A stretch of 64,000 bases of DNA from NCBI GenBank assembly GCA_034509735.1, contig JACGWO010000012.1:9980367-10044366 (forward strand), read 5' to 3'. Position 1 is the first letter of the stretch, and the number at the start of each line of letters is the position of its first letter. Below the pieces are notes generated by a model. That model saw only the letters and a program-made list of their open reading frames with translations, ran no database searches and was not told where the DNA came from. A program made the position numbers and the translations under genes. Origin of the DNA: Sesamum alatum. Lineage: Eukaryota > Streptophyta > Magnoliopsida > Lamiales > Pedaliaceae. Below, piece by piece: positions 43,322 to 55,900 of this stretch.

Positions 43322-46300
43322 TTAAAGCCAATCACCCATATGCCTAATCCCCATTTTCTCAAGATGTTGCGTATGAGCACTTTGCGACATAGGCTTTGTC
43401 AGCGGGTCTGCTGTGTTGTCTGCTGAGTTGACTCGGTCCATCCGAACGTCACCTCTTCCTACCATTTCTCTAAGAAGATGGTAGCGTCTAAGAATGTGTT
43501 TGGAACGGTGGTGAGATCTCGGTTCCTTCGCTTGCGCTATTGCACCGTTGTTATCACAGAAGATGACAACGGGCTCGGCGATGCTAGGCACCACACCCAA
43601 CTCTTGGATGTAGTTTCTCATCCAAACCGCTTCCTTGGCAGCTTCTGAAGCTGCTATGTATTCAGCCTCAGTGGTGGAGTCAGCAGTGGTTGCTTGCTTG
43701 GAACTTTTCCAAGCCACTACTCCTCCGTTGAGCTTGAATACATACCCCGTTTGAGACTTGGCATCATCGTCATCAGACTGGAAGCTGGCGTCGCTAAAGC
43801 CTTCCAGAATTAGTTTTCCATTGCCATAGACTAAGAACATTTCCTTAGTCCTCCTTAGGTACTTAAGGATGCCCTTAACTGCATTCCAATGTGCCTCTCC
43901 TGTACAGGACTGATATCTGCTAGTCACGCTCAAAGCGTATGCAATGTCAGGCCTGGTGCAGTGGACCGCATATTGGATGCTACCTACGGCAGAAGCATAG
44001 GGGATGACTTTCATCTTTTCAAGTTCCTCATCAGTCTGCGGGGACTGTTTCTTGGATAACTTGATCCCATGCCTCATAGGAAGGAACCCTCGTTTGGAGT
44101 TGTCCATTCGATATCTCTTTAGGACTTTCTCCATATACGAGTTTTGGGTGAGCCCTAATATCCTTTTAGATCTGTCCCTGACAATCTGGATGCCTAGGAT
44201 GTAGGATGCTTCACCCAAGTCCTTCATGGAAAACTTGGTTGACAGCCATGCTTTCGTGTTTCCTAACATTCTGACGTCATTTCCAATGAGCAGAATGTCA
44301 TCCACGTAAAGCACTAGGAACACTATGGAGCTCCCACTGACCTTCTTGTATACACAAGGGTCGGATTCGTTTTTGATGAAGTCATAACCCCATATTACTT
44401 CATCAAATCGAATGTTCCAACTCCGGGAAGCTTGTTTGAGGCCATAGATGGACTTCTGGAGACGACAGACCTTCTGTTCTTCTCCAGCGACCGTGAAACC
44501 CTCCGGCTGATCCATATAGATCTCTTCTTCAACGAAACCGTTGAGGAAGGCCGTTTTCACGTCCATCTGCCATATTTCATAGTCATACCATGCTGCTATG
44601 GCAAGCAGTATCCGAATGGACTTGGCCATTGCTACGGGCGAGTAGGTTTCCTCAAAATCGACCCCGGGTCGTTGAGTGTAACCTTTCGCCACAAGCCTGG
44701 CTTTGAAGGTTGTAACCTCCCCGTCAGCTCCAAGCTTACGTTTGTAGACCCATTTACACCTTACGGGTTTAACCCCTTTGGGTGGATCTACTAGGGTCCA
44801 AACCTTGTTTTGTAGCCATCGAGTCCATCTCGGATTTCATGGCCTCAAGCCACTTGTCCGAATCGATGTCCGACATCGCTTCTCCGTATGTCTTTGGATC
44901 ATTATCCAACTGACCGGTCAGGCCCAGAAATCCATACCTATCACGTGCATGGGATACTTTGGCCGACCTACGGAGGACTGGAACAATATCAGTGGGAACC
45001 ACTGGCTTAGATATTACTGCCGCCTCATGGGGTACCTCACTTGATTCCTCAAGGAGTACCTCATCGCGTCGACTATCCGATGGAAAACCTTTTTCCAAGA
45101 ACACTACGTTTCGTGAGACAAAAACCTTTTGCTCGGAGGGATCATAGAAATAATACCCCGCAGTTTCTTTCGGATAGCCGATGAACCTGCATAAACTAGA
45201 CCTCGAGTCCAGTTTATCTCCCACTAATCTCTTGACATATGTGGGGCAACCCCACACTTTCAAGTATTTGTAGGAGGCAGGCTTGCCATGCCATATCTCA
45301 TATGGCGTCTGGGATACCTTTTTAGATGGCGCCAAGTTCAAAACTTTGGCTGCCGTCTCAAGAGCGTATCCCCAGAAGGAAAGGGGTAGTTCGGTAAAAC
45401 TCATCATGGATCGAACCATGTCCAACAAGGTCCAATTCCTCCTTTTAGACACACCATTAAGCTGCGGTGTTCTAGGAGGGGTCCACTGATAGAGAATCCC
45501 ATTCTCTTTTAGATAATCAGTAAACTCACCACTCAAATACTCTCCACCTCGGTTCGACCGAAGGGTTTTGATCTTTCGACCGGTTTGGTTCGATACTTCA
45601 AGTCTGTATTCCTTAAACCTTCCAAAGGCTTCAGACTTGTACCTCATCAGATAAACATAACCATACCGTGAGTGATCATCGGTAAAGGTTATGAAGTACG
45701 AGTACCCACCTCTAGCCTAAGTATTTAGTGGGCCACAGACATCTGTATGGATCAAATCCAACATACCACTGGCTAGCGTACTTTGTCCAACAAAGGTTTC
45801 TTGGTCATCTTTCCCTTTAGACAGGATTCGCAGGTCGGTAGGTTGTCCAAATCGTCTATTTCTGGACTCTTTTAGTCCACCAACCTTCTTATCCTATCTT
45901 TAGAGATATGACCTAACCTCGCATGCCATATCTGTGCGTTATTATGATCATCACGTTTTCGTTTGTGTTCTGCAGTCATAATCCAATTAGACTGTTGAAG
46001 TATGTACAGACCGTTGACTAATCTACCAAGCAGATGAGAAATACCATTTTTGATAATGAAAAAACCGTTTTTATTGATGGTAAATTCATATCCCTCCTTA
46101 TCAAGGACCGGGATGGAAACAATGTTTTTAATCATGCTAGGTACATAGAAACAGTCGTTCAGTACAATCCTAACATGACTACTAATGGCTAACTCTAGTG
46201 ATCCTACGGCCTCCGCAGTAACGGCCTTGCCATCGCCTAGCCTCAGGATCATCTCATCCTTGGTTAGCCTTCTGCTTCTTTGCGGTGCCTGCAAATCATT

Positions 46301-47022
46301 GCAGATGTGAGCACCACACCCGGTATCCAATACCCATGAAGCAGAATTAGTAATCATTTAACTTCAACCACAAACACACCTGGGTTGGAGAGGAGTTGTG
46401 GGCACTCCCTCTTCCAATGCCCTTTCCCTTGGCAATGCATGCAGGCATCATTTGCCTTGGACCGCTGAGAACCACGGGCCTTCCCTTTCCCTTTGCTTGG
46501 TCCAACCGGAGCAATAAGGGTGCCTGGAGCGCGAGCAGGGGCTGCAACCGTCTTCCCTTTGCCCTTCTTCCTCTTCCAGCGTCCGGCCCTCTTGCCATTC
46601 GCCTTGGAGGTCGAAGCCTCTCCTATCAATACCGCCGGGCCGACTTGTGGGTCGTTGCCTCGTATTGGACCAGCATGTTGATCAACTCATGAATAGACTT
46701 CTCAAGTCCGTTCATGTTATAGTTTACAACAAACGGGTCATAGGATGGAGGAAGCGACTGGAGGATCACGTCAATGTACGTGTCATTGTTAAGCCCAGCT
46801 TTAAGGTCCTCGAGTTTCTCCACTAGGGAGAGCATCTTGACCCCATGACTTTGTACAGACGCTCCTTCAGCAAGCTTGGTGCCAAAGAATGCTTTTGTGG
46901 CGGCATATCTAATATGCCTATCTGGAACCGATGACAATCCTCAGGTTTCTCAGCCAGTCCGAGTAGTTCGTTCCGTTGAATTTGTTAGTCTCAAGAATCA
47001 TTGTTAACGGGTTCTTAGACAT
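43322..47022 (-). pseudogene. gag-pol: Chimeric gag-pol: group B gag to RT fused to group A RT and RNase H
   Basis: Gag starts at 47022 on minus (MSKNP...) and has lost about 220 bp near 46933, so NLRIVI is followed closely by PDRHIRYAATKAFF. Then come the CCHC knuckle (CMHCQGKGHWKREC), protease (WVLDTGCGAHICNDLQ), the integrase HHCC region with a Ser-to-stop change (TCA to TAA near 45872), frameshifts near 45800 and 44808, the integrase core (SNRGGEY where relatives have SDRGGEY) and RT. Between 44609 and 44608 the sequence changes from group B to group A, in the RT motif around AMAKSIRILLAIAAW, without disturbing the frame. The last frame (about 44807 to 43322) is open through YVDD and RNase H. 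The breakpoint position points to homologous recombination. Confidence 0.88.
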
Positions 47023-48779
47023 ATCTACATTATTAAAAAATGTAAAGCAGAAATTAGCAGATGATGGTAATATTATTGTTCAAGTTGAAGACTTGGTCTT
47101 TTAGTCTTTAACCCTCCCACTATTTATATGAAAGTCCGTCACTCTCAAGCGAAGTTTCGGGAAACCATTTCCTAGTGGGCTTGGGATCCACAAGCGTAAT
47201 CTCCATGCCCCGCTTTTACGATTCACATGAAGAAGACCTCGTGGGAGATATCCAATATCATTCTCATCCAATGAGATTCCCAAGATATTTTGCCTCACCT
47301 ATTCGCATGGTTCCGAGGACTCCAAGCGAACCATGTTACTCAGTGTTAGGCCCGACCCATCAACCAGATCATACCTCAAACTGTCGCCCCCACGACTCGT
47401 GAGACAGGGAAACAGCGAGCGCAGTCTTTTTGTTCACAACAATAGTGCAGCTTTTCCCTATTCCAAGTGTGCCACGACTCGTGAGACCACACTTGGGTAG
47501 TGGTAGCTTCCTCACCACATTGCTGTGGATGGAAGGCTCGGACAGACCAAAATACCATTTTGATCCAAGTCCGTTCTGGGCCTAATATTTAATTTGGTCC
47601 AACCAAATGAGAGTTTAAGTGTGACCGAGACCTCATCACATTATAGTGTTTTAGCATGCATAAATATCCAATATTTAAAGCGATAAATAAAAAACGCCGC
47701 ATGCATAAAACATAGCATACCCCTGTTAGGATGATCACAAGCCCAACCTATGCGATCCACTGAGCCCGCAGTGAGTCTATGGTCTGTCTAGGGTGGTCCT
47801 AAATTATTACAATAATAATAAACCCATTGTCATTCCAATACGCCTTGAAGTGCTTCTTGTTTCACGCCTTGATGCTCCTCCTTGGGGTCTCCGACTCCAA
47901 TTGCTTGTTAAAAGTAAAACCTCACCAATCCTATCTACTCTCATTACAACTGAAAGTAATACATTGGTAATAAAGAAAACAAGCCTTAACATCATGAGGC
48001 TGATAATACGGGAGATGATAGTCCCAAAAAAAAAAAAGAGACACGCAGGCCCCACCCAACAGAAAATAAATGATCATACATTCATCCATACATAAGGTTT
48101 AGGGCTCTTGTGATCATCCCATGTTATTCCATCAACACACATAACATAATTATTCCAAATAATCAAGCATAAATTCCAATGGATATTCCAAATACCCAAG
48201 TGATGTCAAACATCACAAAAGTATAAACATACAAATAATATGCAAAATTCAAATTTCAAATTTAATGGACATTTTAAACGATGCATCCAATGCATGTATT
48301 AATCACAAATTAATTAAGCAAATTTAATCCAAGGAATAATCCAATTATTCCAAAATCAAAAAATGCAAAATTAATATATTTTCAGAATATTGTGCAGAAA
48401 ATACAGAAAATCAAATTTTCCAGAAAAAGTCGAAAAAACGGCACAAAACGGCTCAGCCGTTGTGCTGGCCGGCCGGCCGCACGCACAGGGCAGCGCGCGC
48501 GCGCTGGCCCTCGGCCAGCCACTGCCGGCCCGACCAAATATTTTTTTTTTTTGTTTTTCAAAACTGTTTCAGCACAATAACAATAATATTATTCTGAAAA
48601 TAAGCATGCAATTTTAGATCCAATCTAACAAAATTAAGCATGCCAAAAGTCCATTAAATCCAAACAATTGAATCATCATATTATTCATATACTTATGTAA
48701 TCTAACATGCCAATAAAGCCATTTAAAAGCAAGTAGATCATGCCAAACACATAGATCTATGCCCCTTACATCGAACCGG
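47023..48779 (-). other. Cop4 leader (group B)
   Basis: 1.76 kb between gag and PBS. The internal TATA (TATAAATA on minus) is at 47121-47128, and the twin palindrome at 47390-47404 and 47472-47486. The middle is AT-rich, and there is a shorter GC tract (about 48450-48540) next to a T run. No ORF is shared with the Cop7 leader apart from what its similarity forces. Confidence 0.82.
47121..47128 (-). promoter_or_regulatory. Internal TATA box upstream of Cop4 gag
   Basis: TATAAATA on minus, 99 bases before the gag ATG, in the conserved GTGGGAGG context. Confidence 0.55.
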
Positions 48780-48791
48780 GCTCTGATACCA
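48780..48791 (-). other. Cop4 primer binding site
   Basis: TGGTATCAGAGC on minus, two bases from the LTR end, as in Cop7. Confidence 0.93.
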
Positions 48792-48793
48792 CT

Positions 48794-50647
48794 TGAAGGA
48801 CAAGCGGATCCGCCCGGGAGCGCGAGCGGAAGCGAGAAAGCGAGGAATTGTGCACAAATTTAAATCTAATTTAAATATGCGAATTCCAAGGGGTGTACCC
48901 TTGGGTGCTCAACCGGGCGTTCGATGTAGGATGTGTAAATATTTAACACATATATTTAAACACATAGGGCATAGATATATAAATGAAATCAATCAAAGCG
49001 TAATAAACCGTTACCTTTGATTGTTTAGCGTATGCTCCCGGCTACTAGCGTTGTTCCTTCTCCGGAATGCTCACGAAATCCAAACGTATGGATTCTCCAA
49101 AGGTGATCAACACCACACCGGAAGAAACACACGTTCTTCTTGCTAGAAAAGAACGAGTTTAGGAAGGAATCGGTTTAAGAGAAGAACACTATGAATTAGT
49201 GTTCTCTTAAACTTACTTTGTTCTTCTTCTTGATTCAAAATCAAGTGAAGAACACAAGGGTAAGAGAGGGAGAGAGCACGAAAATTGAGAGAGAGGAGAG
49301 GATTTTTGTCTTCTCTTTTTCCTAGAAAAAGATGAATAATAAATCATTTATGCTTGGTGTTGTATATTCTCATATATATATATAATTAATGTGATTATTG
49401 GAATGTGTCTAGGTTCATCCAAGGATGTCTAGATTCATTCCAATCAATCACCATCAATTCTTCAATCAAGCCTACCAAAATTTATGGTATGATCAAATCA
49501 TACCAAAAGGGAAGAGCTTGATTGGAGTTGATTTGTCTCTTTCCAAAAGAGATAAGTCAACATACCACCCAGCATAAAACATGGCTGATTTTGCTTCCTC
49601 CAAGGGAGCAAGTCGGCCATGTTTAATTAAGGGAAGAAGTCCAACTTCTTCCTATTCCAAAATAGGAATTATTTCTCCTCTCCGGTATAATTTAACGGAC
49701 CGGGTTTTATCGTAATCCAATTACGACGAACCCAACATTAAATCCAATTTAATGTCCATTTAAATTATTCCCGTTGATCTTTTAATCCAATTAAAAGATC
49801 CAATGTCTCAACGTCTCAACTTTTCATATTTAATCAAAAATCCAATTTACCGATTAAACGAAAGCCCGATACAATATCGGCCCGTCCATCCAATGGACTT
49901 TCCCTTAAGTAATCCAATTACTTATTTTTATCCTTCGAGATTGACTCCAAGTCGATCTCTCAACCTCCTCGGTGATTTGTCACATACTGACAGGGGACGG
50001 ATCCTCTTCTTAGAATCCACCGTCCTCGCTACACATTCCGACTGCACTGGACAAGGCTTATGATAATCATCTTACAGAATGATTACCTCTCGCCAGATCC
50101 AAGATACAGCCGTCCTGTGCACGCGACTGCCATGATCCCTCAAGTCTGAGGATTACTCCCGTACTATCGGAACCGGGGAAAACCAATCATACCGACCAAG
50201 ACTCCAAGGCTTCCATATGATGATCCCCGCGAGTCAGTCCAGTCGGCTCGACCCCAATCGACCAACCCATCAAGATCGTGTAGGCGTCCCACGCCTATCG
50301 CCGATGAAACACGGCACTCATCCAATGAACACGACTCTTGACGCAAGTCTCAATAGGACTCTCGATGCCCTGTCTCGAGGTCCTCGACTTGGAACGTTTC
50401 AGACCCAACTCTTAATCAGTTGGTTTCATGACCACCATCCAATGCGTGGCCCAACTGCACGAGTTGTTATCCATGGTCTGTGGGCTTTGTTGCGATATAA
50501 GTTAAACACCGTTTTAACAAATGTAAGATGAGCGCAACAAAGAAGGTACCATTGGTGACGAACACTCATCTTATTCATCACATGATAATATTACATCTAC
50601 ATCAAGTTGTCGAATAGGTTACAAATTGCCAAACCTATTGGCTTTCC
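48794..50647 (-). repeat. Cop4 5' LTR (group B), with internal deletion and clipped end
   Basis: It starts at the PBS side (...CCGCTTGTCCTTCA on minus) and matches the Cop4 3' LTR at 19303. About 355 bp present there (20164-20518) is missing at 49980, where GATTTGT meets CACATACTGACAGG. It ends at 50647, about 18 bp short of the expected TG terminus, where it joins the GC-rich leader of Cop5. These positions make it the 5' LTR of the element whose 3' end is at 19303-22160. Confidence 0.85.
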
Positions 50648-52123
50648 GCTACCGGCGGCGGCGGCTGCTGCTAGGGTTTCAAAATCCTAGTAGTGTTTTC
50701 TTTTATTTTTTAATTATATTCTGTTTTAATTTTGAATTAATTCTGAAAAATATTTTTGTGGGTTCAATTATGCCTAATTTTCTAAAGACATTATTTTAGG
50801 AGTAAAATAAATTGGATTTGGAATCCCGGGGTTATTTTACTTAAAATAATGAGGAAAGGTTTTCCTAAAACGAGAAAATGTTATTACCAACATTTATATT
50901 TTATTTTTCACACATTACATACATATTCATTACATACATGTGTGTTGGATGGAAATGGATGATCACGAGCCCTAGACCGAATGTATGGTGTATTTTCTGT
51001 TGGGCCTGTGTGCCTCTTTTACTGCTTTCTCCTTCTCTCTTTTTAATTGCCTTGGAATAATAAGGCATTCTACCTCCCTCCTTATGTACTCCCCCCGGGT
51101 TTTCGCTGGGTTTCTTTTTTATATGTAATGAGAGTAGAATAGGAGTGAGGTTTCTAATTTTGTAATTGGTGGAGAAAGAAGTAAGGACCACATGGAGAGC
51201 CCAGACGGGAGGTCCCTTGGAGTTTTCCATGAAGTGAAGAAAGAGAAAAGAGACCATGGCCCATCAGCATGATGATTGGGTTACCATTAATGTAATAGTG
51301 TAGGACCAACCCTAGATTGACCATAGATCAACTGCGGGCTCAGTGGGTCGAATAGGATTCGGGCTCGTGATCATCCAACAGGGGCGTGCTAGGCTTTAAT
51401 TTTGCATGTGGTTATGATGATGGATGAATGGGTTATTTATTTATCATATAACTGCTGTGGATGGTTTATTTACGCATTATGGTTGTATGTGTGAATGTAT
51501 ATTTATGAGATCTCGGTCATTTACTACTCTCACATTGGTTAGACCAATGTCAAAATATTAGACCCTAGACAAAGTGGACTTGAACTCTAGGAGTTTGTCC
51601 ATGCCTTCCAATCCATGGCATGGTAAGGAAGCTGCTTTGGGTCAATAGCGTGGTCTCACGAGTCGTGGCACGTTATTGTACTTAAAGGAAGCTGCACTAT
51701 GTCATGAACGAAAAATGGGTTGCTGTTACCTGTCTCACGAGTCGTGGGGGTACCAGTGGGTCTGTGGCTCGGTCGATTGGGTTGGGTCTAACGCCCAATT
51801 AACATGATTCGCTTGGAGTCCTCGGGATCATGTGAAAGGATGAGGCAATAATCTTGGGAATCTCGTGGAACGAGAATGGTATGGAATACCTCCCACAGGA
51901 TCTTTTCCATGCAAATCGTAAAAGCGGGGTAGGGAAAATCGTTGTGGATCCCAAGCCCACTAGGAAAGGATTTCCCGAAAATCACGTTTGAGAGTGCCGT
52001 GTTTTTGTATAAATAGTGGGAGGATTAAATAACTAAAGTCCATGCATTTAATTATTTTATCAAACCACCGTCTTTTATTTTCTACTGATCGCGCGCTGTT
52101 TTCTAAAATGTAGATTTTTAAAA
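50648..52123 (+). other. Cop5 leader, 5'-truncated
   Basis: A + strand group A leader that begins in the last ~25 bp of the GC tract, then matches Cop3 from about 29610 onward. The twin palindrome is at 51654-51668 and 51733-51747, and the internal TATA box TATAAATA at 52008-52015. LTR, PBS and most of the GC tract are lost at the 50647 junction. Confidence 0.85.
52008..52015 (+). promoter_or_regulatory. Internal TATA box upstream of Cop5 gag
   Basis: TATAAATA, 116 bases before the ATG, followed by GTGGGAGG. Confidence 0.55.
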
Positions 52124-53054
52124 ATGTCTAAGAATCCACTTTCCACCATTCTTGAGACAAACAAATTCAATGGAACAAATTGCAACGACTGGTTGCGCAA
52201 TCTCAGGATAGTCCTAGATTACGAGAACCAAGGCTATGTCATGGACGAGCCTCTCCCTAGGACCTTGCCGGAAGGATCCACGCCAGAAGAACGTAAGACG
52301 TTCGAGACTTGGCATAAGGATAACCAGAAGGTCCATAACATCATACTTGCTTCGATGACCAATGAGATTTAGAAGCAATATGAAAGGTTAGACGATGTCC
52401 CTTCCATTATGGCTCGCCTTAAGGATTGCTATGCAGTCCCGGACCCGCATACTACGTATGCCGCGACCAAGGCGTTCTTTGGAACGAAAATAACAGAAGG
52501 ATCCTCTGTACAAGAGCACGGGGTTAAAATGCTTACCCTGGTGGAAAAGCTCGAGGACCTAAAGGCAGGTCTCGATAATGAAACGTACATAGATGTGATC
52601 CTTCAGTCACTCCCACCCTCCTTTGACCAATTTATCGTCAACTACAACATAAACGCACTTGAGAAGGGCATTCATGAGTTGATCAATATGTTGGTTCAAT
52701 ACGAGGCAACGACTAAGAAGTCCACGCCTTCAGTATTGTTTGGAGGTGCTTCAACTTTCAAATACGAAAGGCAAGGGTGCCGGACGTTGGAAGAAGAAGA
52801 AAGGGAAGGGAAAGGCCGTCAAAGCAGCTACGAACACTAAGAGTGTTCCCATTACCAAAGAGGGGAAAGGCAAAGGAAAAGGAAAGGTTGTCTCCAAGCA
52901 ACAGTCGAAGGCATATGACATATGTATCAACTGCCGTGAGAAAGGGCATTGGAAGAGAGAGTGCCCCAAACTCTTCTCGAACCAAGGTATTTATGTGATT
53001 GCGGTTAATATGGTCACTAATTTGCCTCTTGGGTATTAGATACCGGCTGTGGAG
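52124..53054 (+). pseudogene. gag-pol: Cop5 gag and protease start, truncated
   Basis: ATG at 52124 (MSKNPLSTILETNKFNGTNCNDW), a group A Gag. Lesions: TAG at 52370-52372 where relatives have CAG (Gln), a C-to-T change; a frame change near 52755 in the SKTKGKG region; a missing base near 53023 just before the protease, giving TNLPLGY and a stop. The CCHC knuckle (CINCREKGHWKREC) is kept. The gene ends at 53054, within the codons after DTGCG, where the Cop6 LTR begins. No continuation is seen in the window. It is a dead fragment about 930 bp long. Confidence 0.9.
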
Positions 53055-55278
53055 TGAAAGAATCGGGTACGGCCCGGGAACGCAACGGAAGCGTAAAAAC
53101 GTTAATTTAAAGCATAAATTTAAACGGGTTTCAAAGGGGTGTTCCCTTTGAAGTTCCCGGGCGTTCGGTGTTTGTCAAAGCATAAAATAAAGAGGAGAAG
53201 AATGCTGGACATATGGCTAAAGGAAGTAAACAAAAGATACATGAAAACATAAAGAAAACCAACCTTATGTTCGTTGCACGTAGAACCGGATTGTTTCTAG
53301 CGTTGTTCCCTTTCCGTTTCTCCTTCCGTTCACTTGAGGATCCAAATTAGAATCCCTCTAATTTTGTCCACACCACACTATGGAATGTATATCTCTAATC
53401 TATTGCTAGATAGAAGTAGAGAAAAGAAGAAGAAAAAACAATCCAAAACAACACTATTGATTAGTGCTTTTTTGGAATGTTTTAGTTCAAACCTTTCCAA
53501 AAGGTATGAACACAAAAAGGAGAAATTTTCAGAGGTTTTGGAGAGTTTCTTGATGGAAATTTCGTGCAAGACACAGCATGCAAGTTATGTGAATGGTTTT
53601 GTGTAAGTAGAGTTGTTGAATTCAAAATTCAACTTCTCTTGTCAACTTCCAAAGTAACCTACATACACACACCATTATCTACATAACCATGCACCATTTA
53701 TAGCAAATAAAACCACCCACAAAATCATACAAAGGCTGGTCACATGTGCCTCACATGTGGAAGATTTTAATTCTTCCTTCATTTGCTATAAATTGAATTT
53801 TTCGATGGACTAGGACTACTAGTCTTAGACTTTTATTTAATCTAATTAAATTAAGTCCAAACAAAGTCCATTGGGCATTAATTAATCCAATTAATCTCAA
53901 TCTAATTGATGCCCATAAGTTTATTTAATCCAATTAAATAAACATAAGTCCGAACTCTAATTAATTGATCCAATCAATTAATTAATCGAAACCCGATAAA
54001 TTAATCCAATTAATTTAAAGGTTCTAAGTCCAAAAATTAACTAATCCAATTAATTAATTCTTGGACCATCCATCAAATGGATTTCCCAATAAATGATCCA
54101 ATCATTTATTTTTCTCCTTGAATTAATTTAATCCAATTAAATTAATTCGCTTCTTCTAGAATTAATTCCAAATTAATTCTACCAATTCCATAGTGATTTG
54201 TGTGTGACTCTTTAGGTTCACCCTCAGCTAGACTTGGGCTTGTGTCCAACACAATTGGTTAAATCCAATTTAATTAACTATTTTCCAATTAACCATTAAT
54301 CGAAAAACGCCCGTCACCATGGGTGGCCGTCTAGCAACGGTCCATGGCACTAGAGACTAGGTGAATGTTGGCGTGAAACATTTAGGCTCTCGATTACCAT
54401 ACGAGTACGGTCCTTCCATCATCCGTCTCCCGGTCTAAGTCTAGGGCATGGAATTTGGCGTCGGTTCCCATCCTGGACTAGACAACTATGCTCAATAACT
54501 CGAGACGCGTTTGCTCTATTGATCGACGTAGGAAACCATTCCCTACTCGACCAATCGCTGTGGCCACAGACTTAAAGAGCTTAAACCGTCTCAGAGCGCA
54601 TAGGAGACTCGACTGTCATATACTGACAGGTGACGGATCCTATCTTGGAATCCACCGTCCTCAATACATATTCCGACTGCACTGGATGAGGCTTATGATG
54701 AACGTATCCCAGATACGGGCATCTCTTGCCAGACCCTAGATACAACCTTCATATGCATGTGACTGCCATGATTCCTCAAGTCCGAGGACTAATCTCGTAC
54801 TATCGGAGCCGAGAATTCCAGTCATACCGACTAAGCCTCCAAGGCTTCCATATGACGATTCCCGCGAGTCAGTTCAGTCAGCTAACACCCACGTCAACTA
54901 ACCCACTAATATTGCATAGACGTCCAACGTCTGTCGCCGATGAAACACGGCACTCATCCAATGAATGCAATCCTTAGTGCAAGTCTCTGTAGGACCCTCG
55001 ATGCCCTGTCTCGAGGTCCTCGACTTGGAACATTCCAGACCAACCCTCAGAAGTTGGTTTCATAGCTGCCATCCAATGCGCAGCCCAACTACATGGGTTA
55101 TACAATTGGTCTGTGGGCATTTGTTGTGACGTTAAAACATCGTTTAACGTAATCAGTAAGCACAACAAACACATAGTGCCACGGATGAATACTTACTATA
55201 TTCATCAAGTCAATAAAGATTGCTAAATAGTACCCAAAACCGCCAATCCAATTGGCTTTTTGGTCACCTATTCTAACA
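53055..55278 (-). repeat. Cop6 3' LTR (group D, 2224 bp)
   Basis: TG...CA on minus; same group as the Cop0 3' LTR. The end domain has GCCCGGGAAC and GTTCCCGGGC arms (on plus at about 53073-53082 and 53152-53161) enclosing a TTCAAAGGG/CCCTTTGAA hairpin. It is inserted in Cop5 protease after TGGAG (53050-53054); the other flank is not visible. The poly(A)/AT-rich stretch at 53400-53460 is part of the LTR. Confidence 0.9.
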
Positions 55279-55289
55279 ATCTCCCACTT
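55279..55289 (-). other. Cop6 polypurine tract
   Basis: AAGTGGGAGAT on minus, adjoining the LTR. Confidence 0.88.
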
Positions 55290-55400
55290 GACCTAAAGCC
55301 AATCACCCATGTTGCTCAGACTTATCTGAGCATGAGTAATCTGCGATATCCGGCTCGGTCTTCACGGGTCTACCTTATTTCTGCCAAGATGATGCGGTCC
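55290..55400 (-). pseudogene. gag-pol: Cop6 pol C-terminal remnant up to the gap
   Basis: About 110 bp of antisense sequence aligns with the last codons of copia pol: DRI followed by a degraded SAEN-ADPLTK-like stretch, then GGGTGATTGGCTTTAGGTCAAG before the PPT. The frame contains stops and shifts. The element runs into the N run at 55401 and does not reappear on the other side, which is LTR sequence in the opposite orientation. It is too short to say more. Confidence 0.7.
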
Positions 55401-55900
55401 NNNNNNNNNNNNNNNNNNNNNNNNNNNNNNNNNNNNNNNNNNNNNNNNNNNNNNNNNNNNNNNNNNNNNNNNNNNNNNNNNNNNNNNNNNNNNNNNNNNN
55501 NNNNNNNNNNNNNNNNNNNNNNNNNNNNNNNNNNNNNNNNNNNNNNNNNNNNNNNNNNNNNNNNNNNNNNNNNNNNNNNNNNNNNNNNNNNNNNNNNNNN
55601 NNNNNNNNNNNNNNNNNNNNNNNNNNNNNNNNNNNNNNNNNNNNNNNNNNNNNNNNNNNNNNNNNNNNNNNNNNNNNNNNNNNNNNNNNNNNNNNNNNNN
55701 NNNNNNNNNNNNNNNNNNNNNNNNNNNNNNNNNNNNNNNNNNNNNNNNNNNNNNNNNNNNNNNNNNNNNNNNNNNNNNNNNNNNNNNNNNNNNNNNNNNN
55801 NNNNNNNNNNNNNNNNNNNNNNNNNNNNNNNNNNNNNNNNNNNNNNNNNNNNNNNNNNNNNNNNNNNNNNNNNNNNNNNNNNNNNNNNNNNNNNNNNNNN
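55401..55900. other. Assembly gap (500 N)
   Basis: Exactly 500 undetermined bases, probably a placeholder of unknown true length. Different elements in opposite orientations lie on the two sides, so at least one insertion boundary is hidden. Confidence 0.98.

Larger units (their letters stand above)
40408..44608. repeat. 4.2-kb direct segmental duplication, right copy
   Basis: Copy of 21262-25455. The left edge is a junction with GTG microhomology inside Cop2 leader sequence. The right edge lies in the RT coding region, where after GCAAGCAG (44601-44608) the sequence becomes that of a group B element while the gene alignment continues without a break. Confidence 0.92.
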
